64,000 nt of DNA from Arachnia rubra (GCF_019973735.1 NZ_AP024463.1:3252973-3316972), one strand, 5' to 3'. Shown: positions 15,885 through 25,762, counted from the stretch's first letter. The notes: generated by a model not told the origin, from the letters alone. Numbers and translations are program-made.

Positions 15885-16803
15885 ATGACAGATCTTCTCG
15901 TCACCACCCTGGACGACGGGGGTCGCGACTCTCACACTTAACCGTCCCAGCGCCATCAACTCCCTCAATCTCGAGATGCTCCAGGCAGCCAGCGAGATTC
16001 TGACGTCATGGGCCCACGACGACTCCGTCCGGGAGGTCGTGCTCCGCGGCGAGGGAACCCGCGGTTTCAGCGCAGGGGCCGATGTCCGTGAACTGTCGAA
16101 GACAGTCAGCGACAACGGCCCCTGGCTGCATTTCTTAGAGGTCGAATACCTGCTTGACCTGATCGTCGCCCAGTTCCCAAAGCACATCACCGCGCACCTG
16201 AACGGCATCACGATGGGTGGCGGCCTCGGCTTGACGGCGAACGCGGACCGCCGGATAGTCGACTCGACGACGCTGATGGCCATGCCGGAGACGAAGATCG
16301 GGTTCTTCCCCGACGCGGGTGTGATGTATTGGCTGGCCAGGGCAGGGGCGCTCGGCACCCACATGGCGCTGACGTCCGGGACGATCGGCGGCGGCGACGC
16401 CCTGCGCATCAAACTGGCCGACGAGTCGGCGGACGGTGACCTAGCAGCTCCTCTCTGCGATGCCGCTTGGATCCAGGACTGCTACGCCGGCGACGACGCG
16501 GTGGAGATCGCACACCGCCTTGAGGAGCACACCGACCCGGCCGCCCAGCAGGCAGGCCGCGAGTTGCGGGCCCGTTCGCCCTTCTCGGTGCACATCGCGT
16601 TGCGGGCACTGCGCCGCGCCGCCACCCTCGACCTGAACGGGGTGCTGCACCAGGACCTGCGGCTGGCGGAGCACATGATCCCCGTCGACTTCGTGGAGGG
16701 CGTGCGCGCACTCCTGATCGACAAAGACAACCAGCCCGCCTGGCGCTACGCCACCCTGGAGGACGTCCCCGCCCAGGTCATCGACGACGTCTTCTCCTAC
16801 TGA
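15885..16803 (+). pseudogene. 3-hydroxyisobutyryl-CoA-hydrolase-like gene with a single-base frameshift
   Basis: The gene starts at the ATG at 15885 (MTDLLVTTLDDG) but a run of five G at 15918-15922 throws it out of frame and it stops at a TAA 20 codons in. With one G fewer it continues as VATLTLNRPSAINSLNLEML and joins the open frame to 16803, giving about 305 residues. The body has crotonase motifs: GFSAGADVREL (oxyanion hole), MGGGLGL, and MPETKIGFFPDAGVMYWL, which is characteristic of 3-hydroxyisobutyryl-CoA hydrolases of valine breakdown. It is shorter than typical. The extra G could be a sequencing error, phase variation, or true inactivation. Confidence 0.75.
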
Positions 16804-16900
16804 CGACTGACGGTATCAGGAGCGCCCACCGGCCAAGTCCGCCAGTCACGGCCGGCGCTGGGACCGAAACCGAATACCCGCGTCCCACCTGATGTGTCTG

Positions 16901-17062
16901 GTGCTGTGTGGTGGGAGTTTGTCAGTGGGAGGCGGTTCCGGGGCGGATGCGTCGCGAGGCAACCGAGTGAAACGCTACCGGGTCGTACCGTGAGCGAGGT
17001 GAACGACGCGAGGCGCCGCATCCGGGAGCGAAAAACACCGGCGAACTCACACCACACGGCAC
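16901..17062. repeat. 162-bp inverted-repeat element (MITE-like), best-preserved copy
   Basis: The two ends are imperfect inverted repeats over at least 27 bp: the left end starts GTGCTGTGTGGTGGGAGTTT (16901-16920), and the right end read backward from 17062 starts GTGCCGTGTGGTGTGAGTTC. Similarity continues inward through CGGGGCGGATGC and its partner GCGCCGCATCC, so the whole element can fold on itself. It contains no gene. Similar copies recur at 28269, 29195, 29683, 32641, 33613 and 34073. I find no convincing target-site duplication. It ends 12 bp before the peptidase start codon, so it provides that gene's leader. Confidence 0.7.
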
Positions 17063-17074
17063 TAAGCTCGGCCC

Positions 17075-19192
17075 ATGAGCGATCACCACCCTCACACCCC
17101 TGGCCTGCCTGCCCACGACGGTTCCACGGATCCCTGGCTGCATCTCGAGGACATCGCTGGCCAGGATGCCCTGGAGTGGGTGCGCGAACACAACGTACGC
17201 ACGTCGGAGGAGCTCAACGCCGACGGTGAGGTGACGGCCCTGGCCGCGGACCTGAAGGCGATCCTCGACTCCCCAGCGAGTATCCCGAATGTGGTGCGCC
17301 GCGGCGGGCAGCTCTACAACTTCTGGACCGACGCGGACCATCCCCGGGGCCTGTGGCGGCGCACGTCGCTGGAGTCATACCGCACGGAGGAGCCCGACTG
17401 GGAGGTGCTGATCGACGTCGACGCCCTCAACGCGGCGGAGCAGCAGGACTGGGTCTGGCACGGCGCCACCGTCCTGCGGCCCGAGGAGGGCCAGCCGTGG
17501 CGGCATGCGCTGATCGCCCTGTCACACGGCGGCTCCGACTCCGACGTCACCCGCGAGTTCGACCTCGTCGCCAAGCGATTCGTGCCACCTGCCGAGGGAG
17601 GCTTCGAGCGTCCCGACGCGAAGGGCACTCTCAGCTGGATCGACGCCGACACCGTGTTCGTCACCACCGACTTCGGACCCGACACCGTGAGCAGCTCCGG
17701 CTATCCGTTGCAGGCGCGGCGGTGGCGCCGGGGCACCCCGATGTCCGAAGCCGAGATCGTCTTCCAGGGCGACCCGGCGGACATGCAGGTCGGCACGGAC
17801 CGCGAGCACGACCCCGGTTTCGTGCGCGACTGGGTGTACCAGGTCCGCGACTTCTACGACTACGACCTGCTCCTGCTGAACCCCGATGGCTCCCTGAGCC
17901 TGATCGAGGTTCCCGCCGACTGCACTGCCGTGCCCCACCGCGACCTGCTGCTGCTCACACCCCGCACCGACTGGGAGGTCGACGACGTGCTCGTGCCCGC
18001 GGGGTCGCTGGCGGTGGCTCCGCTGGCATCCTTCCTACCGGGCTGGGAGGGACAGGGACCGAGGGTCAAAGTGCTGTTCTCCCCGTCGGAGTCGACCTCG
18101 ATCGCCGACTTCTTCGTCACGCGGAACTTCATCGTGGTCACGGCGCAGGAGGACGTGCGGCACTACCTGCTGACGTTCTACCACGACGGCGACCAGTGGC
18201 AGTCGCGGCGCATCCACCGCGACCTGCCTGGGTCGGTGTGGGCGTCCGCCGTCGACGACGTCGAGGGCGATGAGCTGTGGATCACCGCGACGGGGTTCCT
18301 GCAGCCGCCGACGCTGTATCTCAGCGACCTGGCCCCCCTTCTCGACGACCAGGATCCGTCGCCGCTGGTCAGGATGAAGGCGGAGCCGTCGCACTTCGAC
18401 GCCGCCGGGCTGGCGGTCAGCCAGCATTTCGCCATTAGCGACGACGGCACGCGCGTCCCCTACTTCCAGATCAGCCGCGACGACCTGCCCCCAGCCGGGG
18501 AGAACCCGACGCTGCTGAACGGCTATGGAGGATTTGAGGTGTCGATGGCGCCACAGTATGGCCCGCTGACCGGCAAGGCCTGGCTGGAGCGAGGCGGCAC
18601 CTATGTGGTCGCGAACATCCGTGGCGGCGGCGAGTACGGCCCCAGCTGGCATCAGGCCGCACTGAAAGAGAACCGGCACCGCGCCTATGAGGACTTCGCG
18701 GCGGTCGCGCGGGACCTCGTCGCCCGGGGCGTGACCATCCGGGAGCGCCTGGCGTGCCTCGGCGGGTCGAACGGCGGATTGCTGACCGGCAACATGCTCA
18801 CCCAGTACCCGGACCTGTTCGGGGCGGTGGTGATCCAGGTCCCGCTGCTGGACATGCGCCGCTACACCAAGCTCCTGGCCGGGGCGTCATGGAAGGCCGA
18901 GTACGGCGACCCCGACACCGGCGACTGGGACTACATTCGCACCTTCAGCCCCTACCACCTGCTCGACGAGTCGGTGGAGTACCCGGCGACGCTGGTGACC
19001 ACCTCCACCCGCGACGACCGCGTCCACCCAGGGCACGCCCGCAAGTTCACGGCGGCGCTGGAGTCGATCGGGGCGGACGTCCGCTACTGGGAGAACACCG
19101 AGGGCGGACACGGGGGTGCGGCCGACAATGCGCAGACAGCCTGGATGAACGCCCTGATCTGGACCTTCCTGCGACGGACCATCGGGGCCTGA
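17075..19192 (+). CDS. S9 prolyl-oligopeptidase family serine peptidase
   Basis: A 705-residue protein with the two-domain layout of S9A: an N-terminal beta-propeller starting DPWLHLEDIAGQDALEWV and a C-terminal alpha/beta hydrolase. The nucleophile motif is GGSNGG, the acid lies in TRDDRVHPGHA, and the His in EGGHGGAA. YQVRDFYDYDLLLL and similar strands form the propeller. Family members cleave short peptides after Pro or basic residues. No signal peptide is seen, so it is cytosolic. The start at 17075 matches the family N-terminus but has no Shine-Dalgarno sequence; the upstream 162-bp element makes up the leader. Confidence 0.88.
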   Translation: MSDHHPHTPGLPAHDGSTDPWLHLEDIAGQDALEWVREHNVRTSEELNADGEVTALAADLKAILDSPASIPNVVRRGGQLYNFWTDADHPRGLWRRTSLESYRTEEPDWEVLIDVDALNAAEQQDWVWHGATVLRPEEGQPWRHALIALSHGGSDSDVTREFDLVAKRFVPPAEGGFERPDAKGTLSWIDADTVFVTTDFGPDTVSSSGYPLQARRWRRGTPMSEAEIVFQGDPADMQVGTDREHDPGFVRDWVYQVRDFYDYDLLLLNPDGSLSLIEVPADCTAVPHRDLLLLTPRTDWEVDDVLVPAGSLAVAPLASFLPGWEGQGPRVKVLFSPSESTSIADFFVTRNFIVVTAQEDVRHYLLTFYHDGDQWQSRRIHRDLPGSVWASAVDDVEGDELWITATGFLQPPTLYLSDLAPLLDDQDPSPLVRMKAEPSHFDAAGLAVSQHFAISDDGTRVPYFQISRDDLPPAGENPTLLNGYGGFEVSMAPQYGPLTGKAWLERGGTYVVANIRGGGEYGPSWHQAALKENRHRAYEDFAAVARDLVARGVTIRERLACLGGSNGGLLTGNMLTQYPDLFGAVVIQVPLLDMRRYTKLLAGASWKAEYGDPDTGDWDYIRTFSPYHLLDESVEYPATLVTTSTRDDRVHPGHARKFTAALESIGADVRYWENTEGGHGGAADNAQTAWMNALIWTFLRRTIGA

Positions 19193-19250
19193 GTCCGAAA
19201 GGACCCACCTGCGCCGCACCGACGACGGCGCGACAGGCAGTCGCCGGGCG

Positions 19251-19562
19251 CTATCCGGCGATGCCCAGGACCCTGACGAGGGCGGCAGCAGCGGCACCCA
19301 GCAGCACGACCAGCAGGAACGGTGCCCGCAGCCGCAGCGCGATGATGGCGACCACCAAGGCCGCCAGGCGGGCGTCGACCAGAATCGTGCTGCCGGTGGT
19401 GAAGGTGGAGATGCCAATCAGCCCGGCCAGCACCCCGATGGTCATGCCCGCCATGGTCAGCACGGTGCGTTCGTCGTCGAAGAGGCGGCGCGGCACCAGG
19501 AGGCCCGCCATCTTGGTCGCGCAGCATGCGAGGGACGCCACCAGCACCCAGCCCCACATCAC
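19251..19562 (-). CDS. azlD: AzlD-family small subunit of a branched-chain amino acid exporter
   Basis: A 103-residue protein, almost entirely hydrophobic, with about four membrane helices and the family-type DDERTVLTMAGMTIGVLAGL segment. AzlD proteins form a two-part exporter with AzlC. The gene starts at a GTG overlapping the azlC stop by a few bases (an ATG follows immediately), showing coupling. It is third in the tetR-azlC-azlD operon. Confidence 0.75.
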   Translation of the reverse strand: MMWGWVLVASLACCATKMAGLLVPRRLFDDERTVLTMAGMTIGVLAGLIGISTFTTGSTILVDARLAALVVAIIALRLRAPFLLVVLLGAAAAALVRVLGIAG

Positions 19563-20242
19563 CGCGTCCCCTCGGCCCGGGCGGAGCGCCGGATCTGATG
19601 CCAGGCCGCCCCGCCACCGACCACGACCGCCGACAGGACCGGCAGCCCAGCCGGCAGCACCGGCACCAGGGCGACCGTCACGACGGCTGCGACGACGGCG
19701 GTTGCGACCGCGTCACGCGCGACCAGGCGCGGCCACAGCAGCCCACAGAACGCGGCGATGGCGGCACCGTCGAGTCCCCAGGCCTTCGGATCGCCCATGA
19801 GGTTGCCCAGCAGCGCCCCGGCGAGCGTCATCACGTTCCACAGCGTGAACACCCCGACCCCGGTGGCCCAGAAACCCAGCTTCCGCAGCCGCTGGTCCGG
19901 CTGGGCGGCAGCCACCGCCGCCGACTCGTCGGTGGTGACGTGCGCCATCAGGATCCGCTGGGCGAGCCGGGGATGGAACCAGGAGTTCACCTGCATCACG
20001 TAGACGGCATTCCGCAGCCCGACGAGCACGGCCGCTCCGGCGGCGGGCAGCCCACCGCCGGCGAGCGCTCCGACGAAGGCGAACTGCGATCCTCCCGTGT
20101 ACATCAGCAGGCTCAGCACCATTGTCTGCCAGACGTCGAGCCCGGCCGCGACCGCGAGCGCACCGAAGGACACCCCGTAGGCTCCCGTCGCCACGCTGAC
20201 GGACAGTGCCATCCGCCAAGTGGCAGCGATCTGCGAGGTCAA
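19559..20242 (-). CDS. azlC: AzlC-family large subunit of a branched-chain amino acid exporter
   Basis: A 227-residue membrane protein. The early motif GAYGVSFGALAVAAGLDVWQ and LLMYTGGSQFAFVGALAGGG are hallmarks of AzlC/YgaZ proteins, which export branched-chain amino acids or related compounds together with AzlD/YgaH. The annotated TTG start overlaps the tetR stop (TTGA); an ATG 30 bp downstream is an alternative that keeps the domain intact. Control by the co-transcribed TetR protein is likely. Confidence 0.8.
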   Translation of the reverse strand: MTSQIAATWRMALSVSVATGAYGVSFGALAVAAGLDVWQTMVLSLLMYTGGSQFAFVGALAGGGLPAAGAAVLVGLRNAVYVMQVNSWFHPRLAQRILMAHVTTDESAAVAAAQPDQRLRKLGFWATGVGVFTLWNVMTLAGALLGNLMGDPKAWGLDGAAIAAFCGLLWPRLVARDAVATAVVAAVVTVALVPVLPAGLPVLSAVVVGGGAAWHQIRRSARAEGTR

Positions 20243-20841
20243 CGATCCCCGCCGGTGATTCCTGCGACGAGGCCCCGGGCCGCTTTCTCGCCCAAGTCGA
20301 CGACCACGTCGACAGGCATCCCCGTGTCGAGCTGGCGGAAACCAGCCTCCAGGAGACCGCGGGTCAGTCCGGCGGCGATCCGCAGCTGCGTGGGGTCCTT
20401 GACGAGGGCCGCCCAGGCCTGGGCGATCGCGTCACGCATCACCGCATGTGAGTCGTCCATCACCTTCGCCGTGGCGGGCGACGGCGCGATGGATCGGCTG
20501 AGCCCCATCAGCCAGCCATGCCCGGTCCGGGCGGCCTGCTGAAGATTGGCGCGCACCCACACGACGATACGCTCCGCGGGGTCGTCGACGGCCTCCAGCT
20601 CGGCGGCGACGGCGTCGATCCAGGCTGGCAGATGACGGGCCAGCACGAGCCCACGTAAGTCATCCACAGAATCGACATAGCGATAAATGCTGTTGCGCGC
20701 GATCCCAGCTGCGGAGGTGACAGCGCCAGCTGTCAGCCTCTGGGGTTCGCCGGAGCGCATGATCTCCTCAGCGGCATCAATCAGTCGGCGCTGAACCATT
20801 GCGCGATGCTGAGCAACGGTAGGGGCTGCGATCTTCGGCAC
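20239..20841 (-). CDS. TetR-family repressor of the azlCD operon
   Basis: A 200-residue protein. The N-terminal HTH (AEEIMRSGEPQRLTAGAV then TSAAGIARNSIYRYVDSVDD) is typical of TetR, followed by a helical ligand domain. The GTG at 20841, preceded by AGGAAGGA at ideal spacing, is the best start; a frame extending to 20970 lacks similarity. It is first gene of the tetR-azlC-azlD operon with overlapping coding ends, so it probably represses its own operon and responds to the exported compound. It is divergent from trxB. Confidence 0.82.
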   Translation of the reverse strand: MPKIAAPTVAQHRAMVQRRLIDAAEEIMRSGEPQRLTAGAVTSAAGIARNSIYRYVDSVDDLRGLVLARHLPAWIDAVAAELEAVDDPAERIVVWVRANLQQAARTGHGWLMGLSRSIAPSPATAKVMDDSHAVMRDAIAQAWAALVKDPTQLRIAAGLTRGLLEAGFRQLDTGMPVDVVVDLGEKAARGLVAGITGGDR

Positions 20842-21011
20842 GCGGATCCTTCCTGAGTCTTTGGCGACCAATATTAGGACTTCGTCGCGAAACCGCACCA
20901 GACCCGATCGTGGTTCACTGCCAAATGCGCCGCTGACATGCCCTTCGAACCATCGATGTGGCCGGGCCACCTCACCTAGACTAGAGCGGCACGACTGATT
21001 TGAGGGGAACC

Positions 21012-21944
21012 ATGACCGTCCACGAACTGATCATCATCGGCTCCGGCCCAGCCGGCTACACCGCCGCCATCTACGCGGCCCGTGCCGCGCTGAACCCCAT
21101 CGTCTTCGAGGGCGCCCTCGACGGCGGTGGCGCGCTGATGAACACCACCGAGGTGGAGAATTTCCCCGGCTTCCCCGATGGCGTGATGGGACCGGACCTG
21201 ATGGGCAAGATGCGTTCCCAGGCTGAGAAGTTCGGCGCCACGCTGATCACCGACGACGCTGAGGCCGTCGACCTGACCGGCAGGGTCAAGCACGTCACCG
21301 ACTCCGCGGGCAAGGTCTGGGAGGCGAAGGCCGTGATCCTGGCCATGGGGTCGGGCTACCGCAAGCTGGGCGTCGACGGGGAGGAGCGCCTCTCGGGACG
21401 TGGCGTGTCCTGGTGCGCGACCTGCGACGGCGCATTCTTCCGTGACAAGCCCATCGCGGTGATCGGCGGCGGCGACTCGGCGGTGGAGGAGGCCACTTTC
21501 CTGACCCGTTTCGGCTCCAGCGTCACACTCGTCCACCGCCGCGACGAGCTGCGGGCGTCGAAGGCAATGGCCGCCCGCGCGGAGAAGGACCCGAAGCTAG
21601 ACTTCGCATGGAACTCGGTGGTGGAGTCCATGAACGGCGACAACCGGGTGGAGTCCCTCACCCTGCGCGACACCGTCACGGGCCAGAGGAGGCAGTTGGA
21701 CGTCGCCGGGGTGTTCGTCGCCATCGGCCACGACCCGCGCAGCGCGCTGGTCAAGGGGCAGGTGGACCTCGACGAGGCGGGCTATGTGAAGGTCGCCGAC
21801 GGGTCCCAGGCAACGAACCTGCCAGGCGTGTTCGCCTGCGGCGACCTGGTGGACCACACCTACCGCCAGGCCATCACCGCCGCCGGCACCGGATGCCAGG
21901 CGGCCCTTGACGCTGAGCGCTGGCTGGCCGCGAGCGATGCGTGA
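21012..21944 (+). CDS. trxB: Thioredoxin reductase
   Basis: A 310-residue FAD/NADPH enzyme. [16 protein letters not shown] is the FAD Rossmann motif, CATC (in [11 protein letters not shown]) the redox-active disulfide, [10 protein letters not shown] the NADPH fold, and [20 protein letters not shown] the C-terminal FAD contact. It transfers electrons from NADPH to thioredoxin, whose gene follows 33 bp downstream. Start ATG at 21012 follows GAGGGG. Confidence 0.95.
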   Translation: MTVHELIIIGSGPAGYTAAIYAARAALNPIVFEGALDGGGALMNTTEVENFPGFPDGVMGPDLMGKMRSQAEKFGATLITDDAEAVDLTGRVKHVTDSAGKVWEAKAVILAMGSGYRKLGVDGEERLSGRGVSWCATCDGAFFRDKPIAVIGGGDSAVEEATFLTRFGSSVTLVHRRDELRASKAMAARAEKDPKLDFAWNSVVESMNGDNRVESLTLRDTVTGQRRQLDVAGVFVAIGHDPRSALVKGQVDLDEAGYVKVADGSQATNLPGVFACGDLVDHTYRQAITAAGTGCQAALDAERWLAASDA

Positions 21945-21977
21945 CCGTAGACTCGCCAGGAAAGCAAGGAGAGTGAA

Positions 21978-22298
21978 ATGGCCGTTGTCGATGTGACCGA
22001 GGCGACCTTTGCCGACGAGGTGCTACTGGCTCAGGAACTAGTGGTGGTGGACTACTGGGCCGATTGGTGCGCCCCATGTAAGCAATTGGCACCGATCCTC
22101 GAGGAGCTGGCCCGTGAGTATGAGGGCCGCGTGAAATTCACGAAACTGGACACCTCCATCTATGCCAGTTTCGCTGCACAGCAGGGCATCCTCAGCCTGC
22201 CCACCCTGGAGTTCTACAAAGCCGGACGAGTAGAGAAATCCCTGGTGGGAGGCAAGTCGAAGAACGCGCTCAAGAAGGTCATCGACGAGCTCGCCTGA
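21978..22298 (+). CDS. trxA: Thioredoxin
   Basis: A 106-residue thioredoxin fold with the active site WCAPCK, and the cis-Pro loop SLPTLEFYKAG. It reduces protein disulfides in the cytosol and is recharged by the adjacent TrxB. The start ATG at 21978 follows AAGGAGAG. Its stop codon overlaps the ATG of the next gene by 1 bp (TGATG), so three genes form one operon. Confidence 0.93.
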   Translation: MAVVDVTEATFADEVLLAQELVVVDYWADWCAPCKQLAPILEELAREYEGRVKFTKLDTSIYASFAAQQGILSLPTLEFYKAGRVEKSLVGGKSKNALKKVIDELA

Positions 22299-23134
22299 TG
22301 GCCGGTCATTCCCCGCGTTATGGCGAGGTGCCCCCTCGCCGTAGTGCGAGCAGCCCCGAGTCGCCTCTGGAGCCGGAGTTCCCGGCTCCGAGGCGGACGG
22401 CGGAGAGCGTCCCGACACCTCCCAGGTTCACAGGACCGCGGCGCAGCGCCGTCAGCCCGGAGAGCCCGGACAAGACCACTGTCTTCAGGCGCATAACGGC
22501 CCCGATTCCCCGCAGGTCCGCCGCCTCGCCATTCTCACCGGACGAAGAACCCGCTGGGTGGCGCAACGTCCCGAGGGATGAGGCCGGGGACGGCGAGGAC
22601 GACGAACACAGCACAGACGAGACGCCGGCCACCCAGCCACATCACCAGCCGCCACCCATCCCCAGGTTCGTGAAGGTCGCGGGCGTGATCGCGGCGGTCG
22701 TCCTGCTGGTGGTCGCAGGCTGGATAGGCCTGACACTGGGCAAACCAAGCCCAGAGGCATCACCGACATGGGAGCTGAAGCTCCCGGTGCAGGTGGGCGA
22801 CTTCGTGGCCGGCGAGGCCAAGGAGTCCCCGGCACCCGACGGCAAAAGTTCCATCATCCGGGCGACCTACTCCGATGGCAACACCAAATTCGTGCTGCTG
22901 TTCCAGCGGCCAGGGCCGGCCTCGAACCTGGACTCCTATCTGGGGGAGGTCGGCATCTCCGACATCTCCCAGGTCCACGATGCATCATGTGGCATCTTCG
23001 TGGACTCGAAGAACCCGGTGTGCGCCCGCGTCCTCGACTCGACCGCCATCATGGTCATGGGCTTGAGTAACCAGGACAACGAGTCGCTCGCCGGGCTGAT
23101 CGACACCGTCTACGCGACGGTCAAGAAGCAGTGA
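22298..23134 (+). CDS. Single-pass membrane protein with a repetitive disordered N-terminus
   Basis: A 278-residue protein that I do not recognise. Residues 1-120 are disordered, rich in Arg/Ser/Pro, with repeats of the kind 'PRRSAxSPESP' (at least three, e.g. RRSASSPESP, RRSAVSPESP, RRSAASPFSP). One membrane helix follows (about 124-148, VAGVIAAVVLLVVAGWIGL), and then an outside domain of about 130 residues with a single Cys pair (CGIF, PVCAR). It is coupled to trxA (1-bp overlap). A cell-envelope role is plausible. The Ser-Pro repeats could be kinase targets, but that is speculation. Confidence 0.75.
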   Translation: MAGHSPRYGEVPPRRSASSPESPLEPEFPAPRRTAESVPTPPRFTGPRRSAVSPESPDKTTVFRRITAPIPRRSAASPFSPDEEPAGWRNVPRDEAGDGEDDEHSTDETPATQPHHQPPPIPRFVKVAGVIAAVVLLVVAGWIGLTLGKPSPEASPTWELKLPVQVGDFVAGEAKESPAPDGKSSIIRATYSDGNTKFVLLFQRPGPASNLDSYLGEVGISDISQVHDASCGIFVDSKNPVCARVLDSTAIMVMGLSNQDNESLAGLIDTVYATVKKQ

Positions 23135-23216
23135 CCCTGCTGCACCCGTCTCACAGATTTCACAGACGGCGGCCGCGGCTATCCGCAGTGCCTGTGTTCC
23201 AGCTAGCCTATGCCGG

Positions 23217-24515
23217 ATGAACTCCATGCGCCACGACACCCGCCTCGATCCGTTCGTCGAGCACTATTCGGCTCGCGCCCAGGGTCTGAGGGTGTCGGCG
23301 GTACGGGCGCTGTTCGCGGTGGCCAACCGTCCGGAGATCGTCTCGCTGGCCGGCGGGATGCCGAATATCAAGGACCTGCCACTGGATGAGATCAGCGACC
23401 ACATCGCCCGCATGATCCGCGACCACGGCATGCAGGTGATGCAGTACGGCTCCGGGCAGGGAGAACCGCGGATCCGGGAGCAGATCTGCGAGGTGATGGC
23501 GGAGGAGAGCAGCGTCGCAGACCCCGACGACATCACGATCACCGCGGGCTCCCAGCAGGCCCTCGACCTGGTCACGCGCATCTTCTGCGACCCAGGAGAC
23601 GTGATCCTGGCAGAGTCGCCGTCATATGTGGGAGCGCTCGGTACATTCCAGAGCTATCAGGCCGAGGTGGTGCACGTCGCCTGCGACGGCGACGGCCTGA
23701 TCCCCGAGGCCATCACCGAGACCGCCAGCAGGCTCCGTGAGCAGGGGAAGCGCATCAAATTCCTGTATACGATCCCGAACTTCAACAATCCGTCGGGGGT
23801 CACGCAACCCGTGGAACGCAGGCGCCGGATCATTGAGTGCTGCGCCGACGCCGGGGTGCTGGTGGTGGAGGACAATCCGTACGGCCTGCTGACCCTGGAC
23901 GCCGACCCGCTTCCGGCGATGCGTTCCCTCGACCCCAGCGTCATCTACCTGGGGTCCTTCTCCAAGACCTTCGCACCGGGTTTCCGCGTGGGCTGGGTGT
24001 GCGCCCCGCACGGGGTGCGGGAGAAGCTGGTGCTGGCCCAGGAGTCGGCGACGCTGTGCCCACCGGTGTTCTCGCAGTTCGCCATCAGCGACTACCTGGA
24101 GAACTCCGACTGGCGCGGCCAGATCAGGGTTTTCCGCGACATGTACCGGGTACGCCGTGACACGATGCTCGCAACGCTGGAGCGCGAGATGCCAGAGGGC
24201 TGCTCCTGGACTCGTCCCGCAGGTGGTTTCTTCGTGTGGGTAACGCTGCCGGAGGGCCTCGACGCGTCCGCGATGCTGCCACGTGGGGTGAACGCCCGGG
24301 TGGCCTTCGTACCCGGTCCTGCGTTCTTCGCTGACGGACAGGGCTCACGTAACGTGCGGCTGTCCTACTGTTTCCCACCACCAGACCGGATCGCGATGGG
24401 GGTGGAGCGCTTCGCCCAGGTGGTGCGGGGCGAGCTGGAGATCCTGAAGACCTTCGGCATGCACACTCCATCGCACACCAACCCAACCACCGGACCCGGC
24501 CCGGACCTGACATGA
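23217..24515 (+). CDS. PLP-dependent class I/II aminotransferase (LysN/2-aminoadipate type)
   Basis: A 432-residue fold-type I aminotransferase. The PLP lysine lies in SFSKTFAPGFRVGW, preceded by NFNNPSGVTQP and by VVEDNPYGLL, the motif set shared with MocR-like domains and 2-aminoadipate aminotransferases. VSLAGGMPN marks the N-terminal substrate loop. There is no HTH domain, so it is an enzyme, not a MocR regulator. The likely substrates are aliphatic or aromatic amino acids; exact specificity is not decidable. An alternative ATG lies 9 bp downstream of the start. Confidence 0.85.
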   Translation: MNSMRHDTRLDPFVEHYSARAQGLRVSAVRALFAVANRPEIVSLAGGMPNIKDLPLDEISDHIARMIRDHGMQVMQYGSGQGEPRIREQICEVMAEESSVADPDDITITAGSQQALDLVTRIFCDPGDVILAESPSYVGALGTFQSYQAEVVHVACDGDGLIPEAITETASRLREQGKRIKFLYTIPNFNNPSGVTQPVERRRRIIECCADAGVLVVEDNPYGLLTLDADPLPAMRSLDPSVIYLGSFSKTFAPGFRVGWVCAPHGVREKLVLAQESATLCPPVFSQFAISDYLENSDWRGQIRVFRDMYRVRRDTMLATLEREMPEGCSWTRPAGGFFVWVTLPEGLDASAMLPRGVNARVAFVPGPAFFADGQGSRNVRLSYCFPPPDRIAMGVERFAQVVRGELEILKTFGMHTPSHTNPTTGPGPDLT

Positions 24516-24588
24516 CCCAGCTGCCAGCGGACGGGAACGATGAACGGCGGCCGGCCGCTGTTCGCAACCACCATGAGAGACTGATCCC

Positions 24589-25527
24589 ATGACTGTATTC
24601 GTGATCGCCGGGGGCCTGAGCCACGAGCGCGAGGTGTCGCTACGCTCCGGGAAGCGCCTGGCGGCGGCACTCCGGAAGCAGGGCCTCGGTGTGGAGGAGG
24701 TCGACGTGAACGCCGAGCTCGTCTCCCAGCTGCTGGACGCCGCCGACCCCGTCGCCGTGCCGGTGCTGCACGGCGGGCTGGGTGAGGACGGCGCGTTGCG
24801 GGAGGCCCTGTGGACACTTGGGGTGCCTTTCGTCGGCAGCGACGGGGCGAGTTCCCGGCGCACCTTCGACAAGTCGGTCGCGACACGTCTGGTCAAATCC
24901 GCCGGGCTGGCGACCCCGCGGCAGGTGGCGCTGCCCGACGACATCTTCCGGGAGCTCGGAGCCCAGGCGATCATGTCGGCGATCGGGGACCGGCTCGGTT
25001 TCCCGTTGATGGTCAAGCCCGCCCGGTCCGGGTCGGCGCTGGGGGCCACGAAAGTGGACTCGGCCGATGAGCTGCCGTCGGCTCTCGTCGGTACCTTCGC
25101 ATACGGGAAGATGGCGGTGATCGAGGAGTTCATCACGGGGACGGAGCTGGCCGTCACCGTCATCGACGACGAGACTGGGTCGCGTGCGTTGCCGCCCGTC
25201 GAGATCAGGCCCACGTCGAACGTCTACGACTACGAGGCCCGTTACACCGCGGGAGCAACCCGTTTCGTCACCCCAGGGGACCTGCCCGACGAGCTGCTCG
25301 AAGCCGCTGGCCGGCTCGCGGTCCAGACGCATGAGGTCCTGGGACACCGGGACATTTCCCGCGTGGACATGATCGTGCGCGACGGGGTTCCGGTGTTCCT
25401 GGAGAGCAATGTGGCCCCGGGACTGACGGACACCTCGCTGGTGCCGCTGGCGTTCGAGGCGGCGGACCTCGACCTGGGTGAGGTGTTCGCACGCCTGGTC
25501 GAGCGTGCACGGCTGCGCAGCCACTAA
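24589..25527 (+). CDS. ddl: D-alanine--D-alanine ligase-like ATP-grasp enzyme
   Basis: A 312-residue ATP-grasp protein with Ddl features: GGLSHEREVSLRSGK at the N-terminus, PVLHGGLGEDGALRE, FPLMVKPARSGSALGATKV (ATP and substrate lid), and DMIVRDGVPVFLESNVAPGLT, where Asp/Glu/Asn bind Mg. It joins two D-Ala for peptidoglycan. The typical 'NTxPG(M/L)T' is here NVAPGLT. It is shorter than many actinobacterial Ddl proteins (about 360-370), closer to the DdlB size, so this may be a second ligase or the only one. Confidence 0.82.
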   Translation: MTVFVIAGGLSHEREVSLRSGKRLAAALRKQGLGVEEVDVNAELVSQLLDAADPVAVPVLHGGLGEDGALREALWTLGVPFVGSDGASSRRTFDKSVATRLVKSAGLATPRQVALPDDIFRELGAQAIMSAIGDRLGFPLMVKPARSGSALGATKVDSADELPSALVGTFAYGKMAVIEEFITGTELAVTVIDDETGSRALPPVEIRPTSNVYDYEARYTAGATRFVTPGDLPDELLEAAGRLAVQTHEVLGHRDISRVDMIVRDGVPVFLESNVAPGLTDTSLVPLAFEAADLDLGEVFARLVERARLRSH

Positions 25528-25762
25528 GCCGCGTCCGAGGCAGGGAGAACCGACGGCGGGAGAATGACCTGGGAGGACCAAGACCCCAGTCCAGCTCCTA
25601 GGGAGGGGCCTACCTTTTCCTCGTCCTTGGGATGGCTGCGCTCATTTTGCCTCTCAGGCAAAATCCCTTGTCAGAAGCACGGGAGTCAACCTCAGCTCTT
25701 AAAAACCCGCTTTATCGACATAACTGCTAAGAGCTACATCGTTTAGCGCGTCGTCTACGCTG

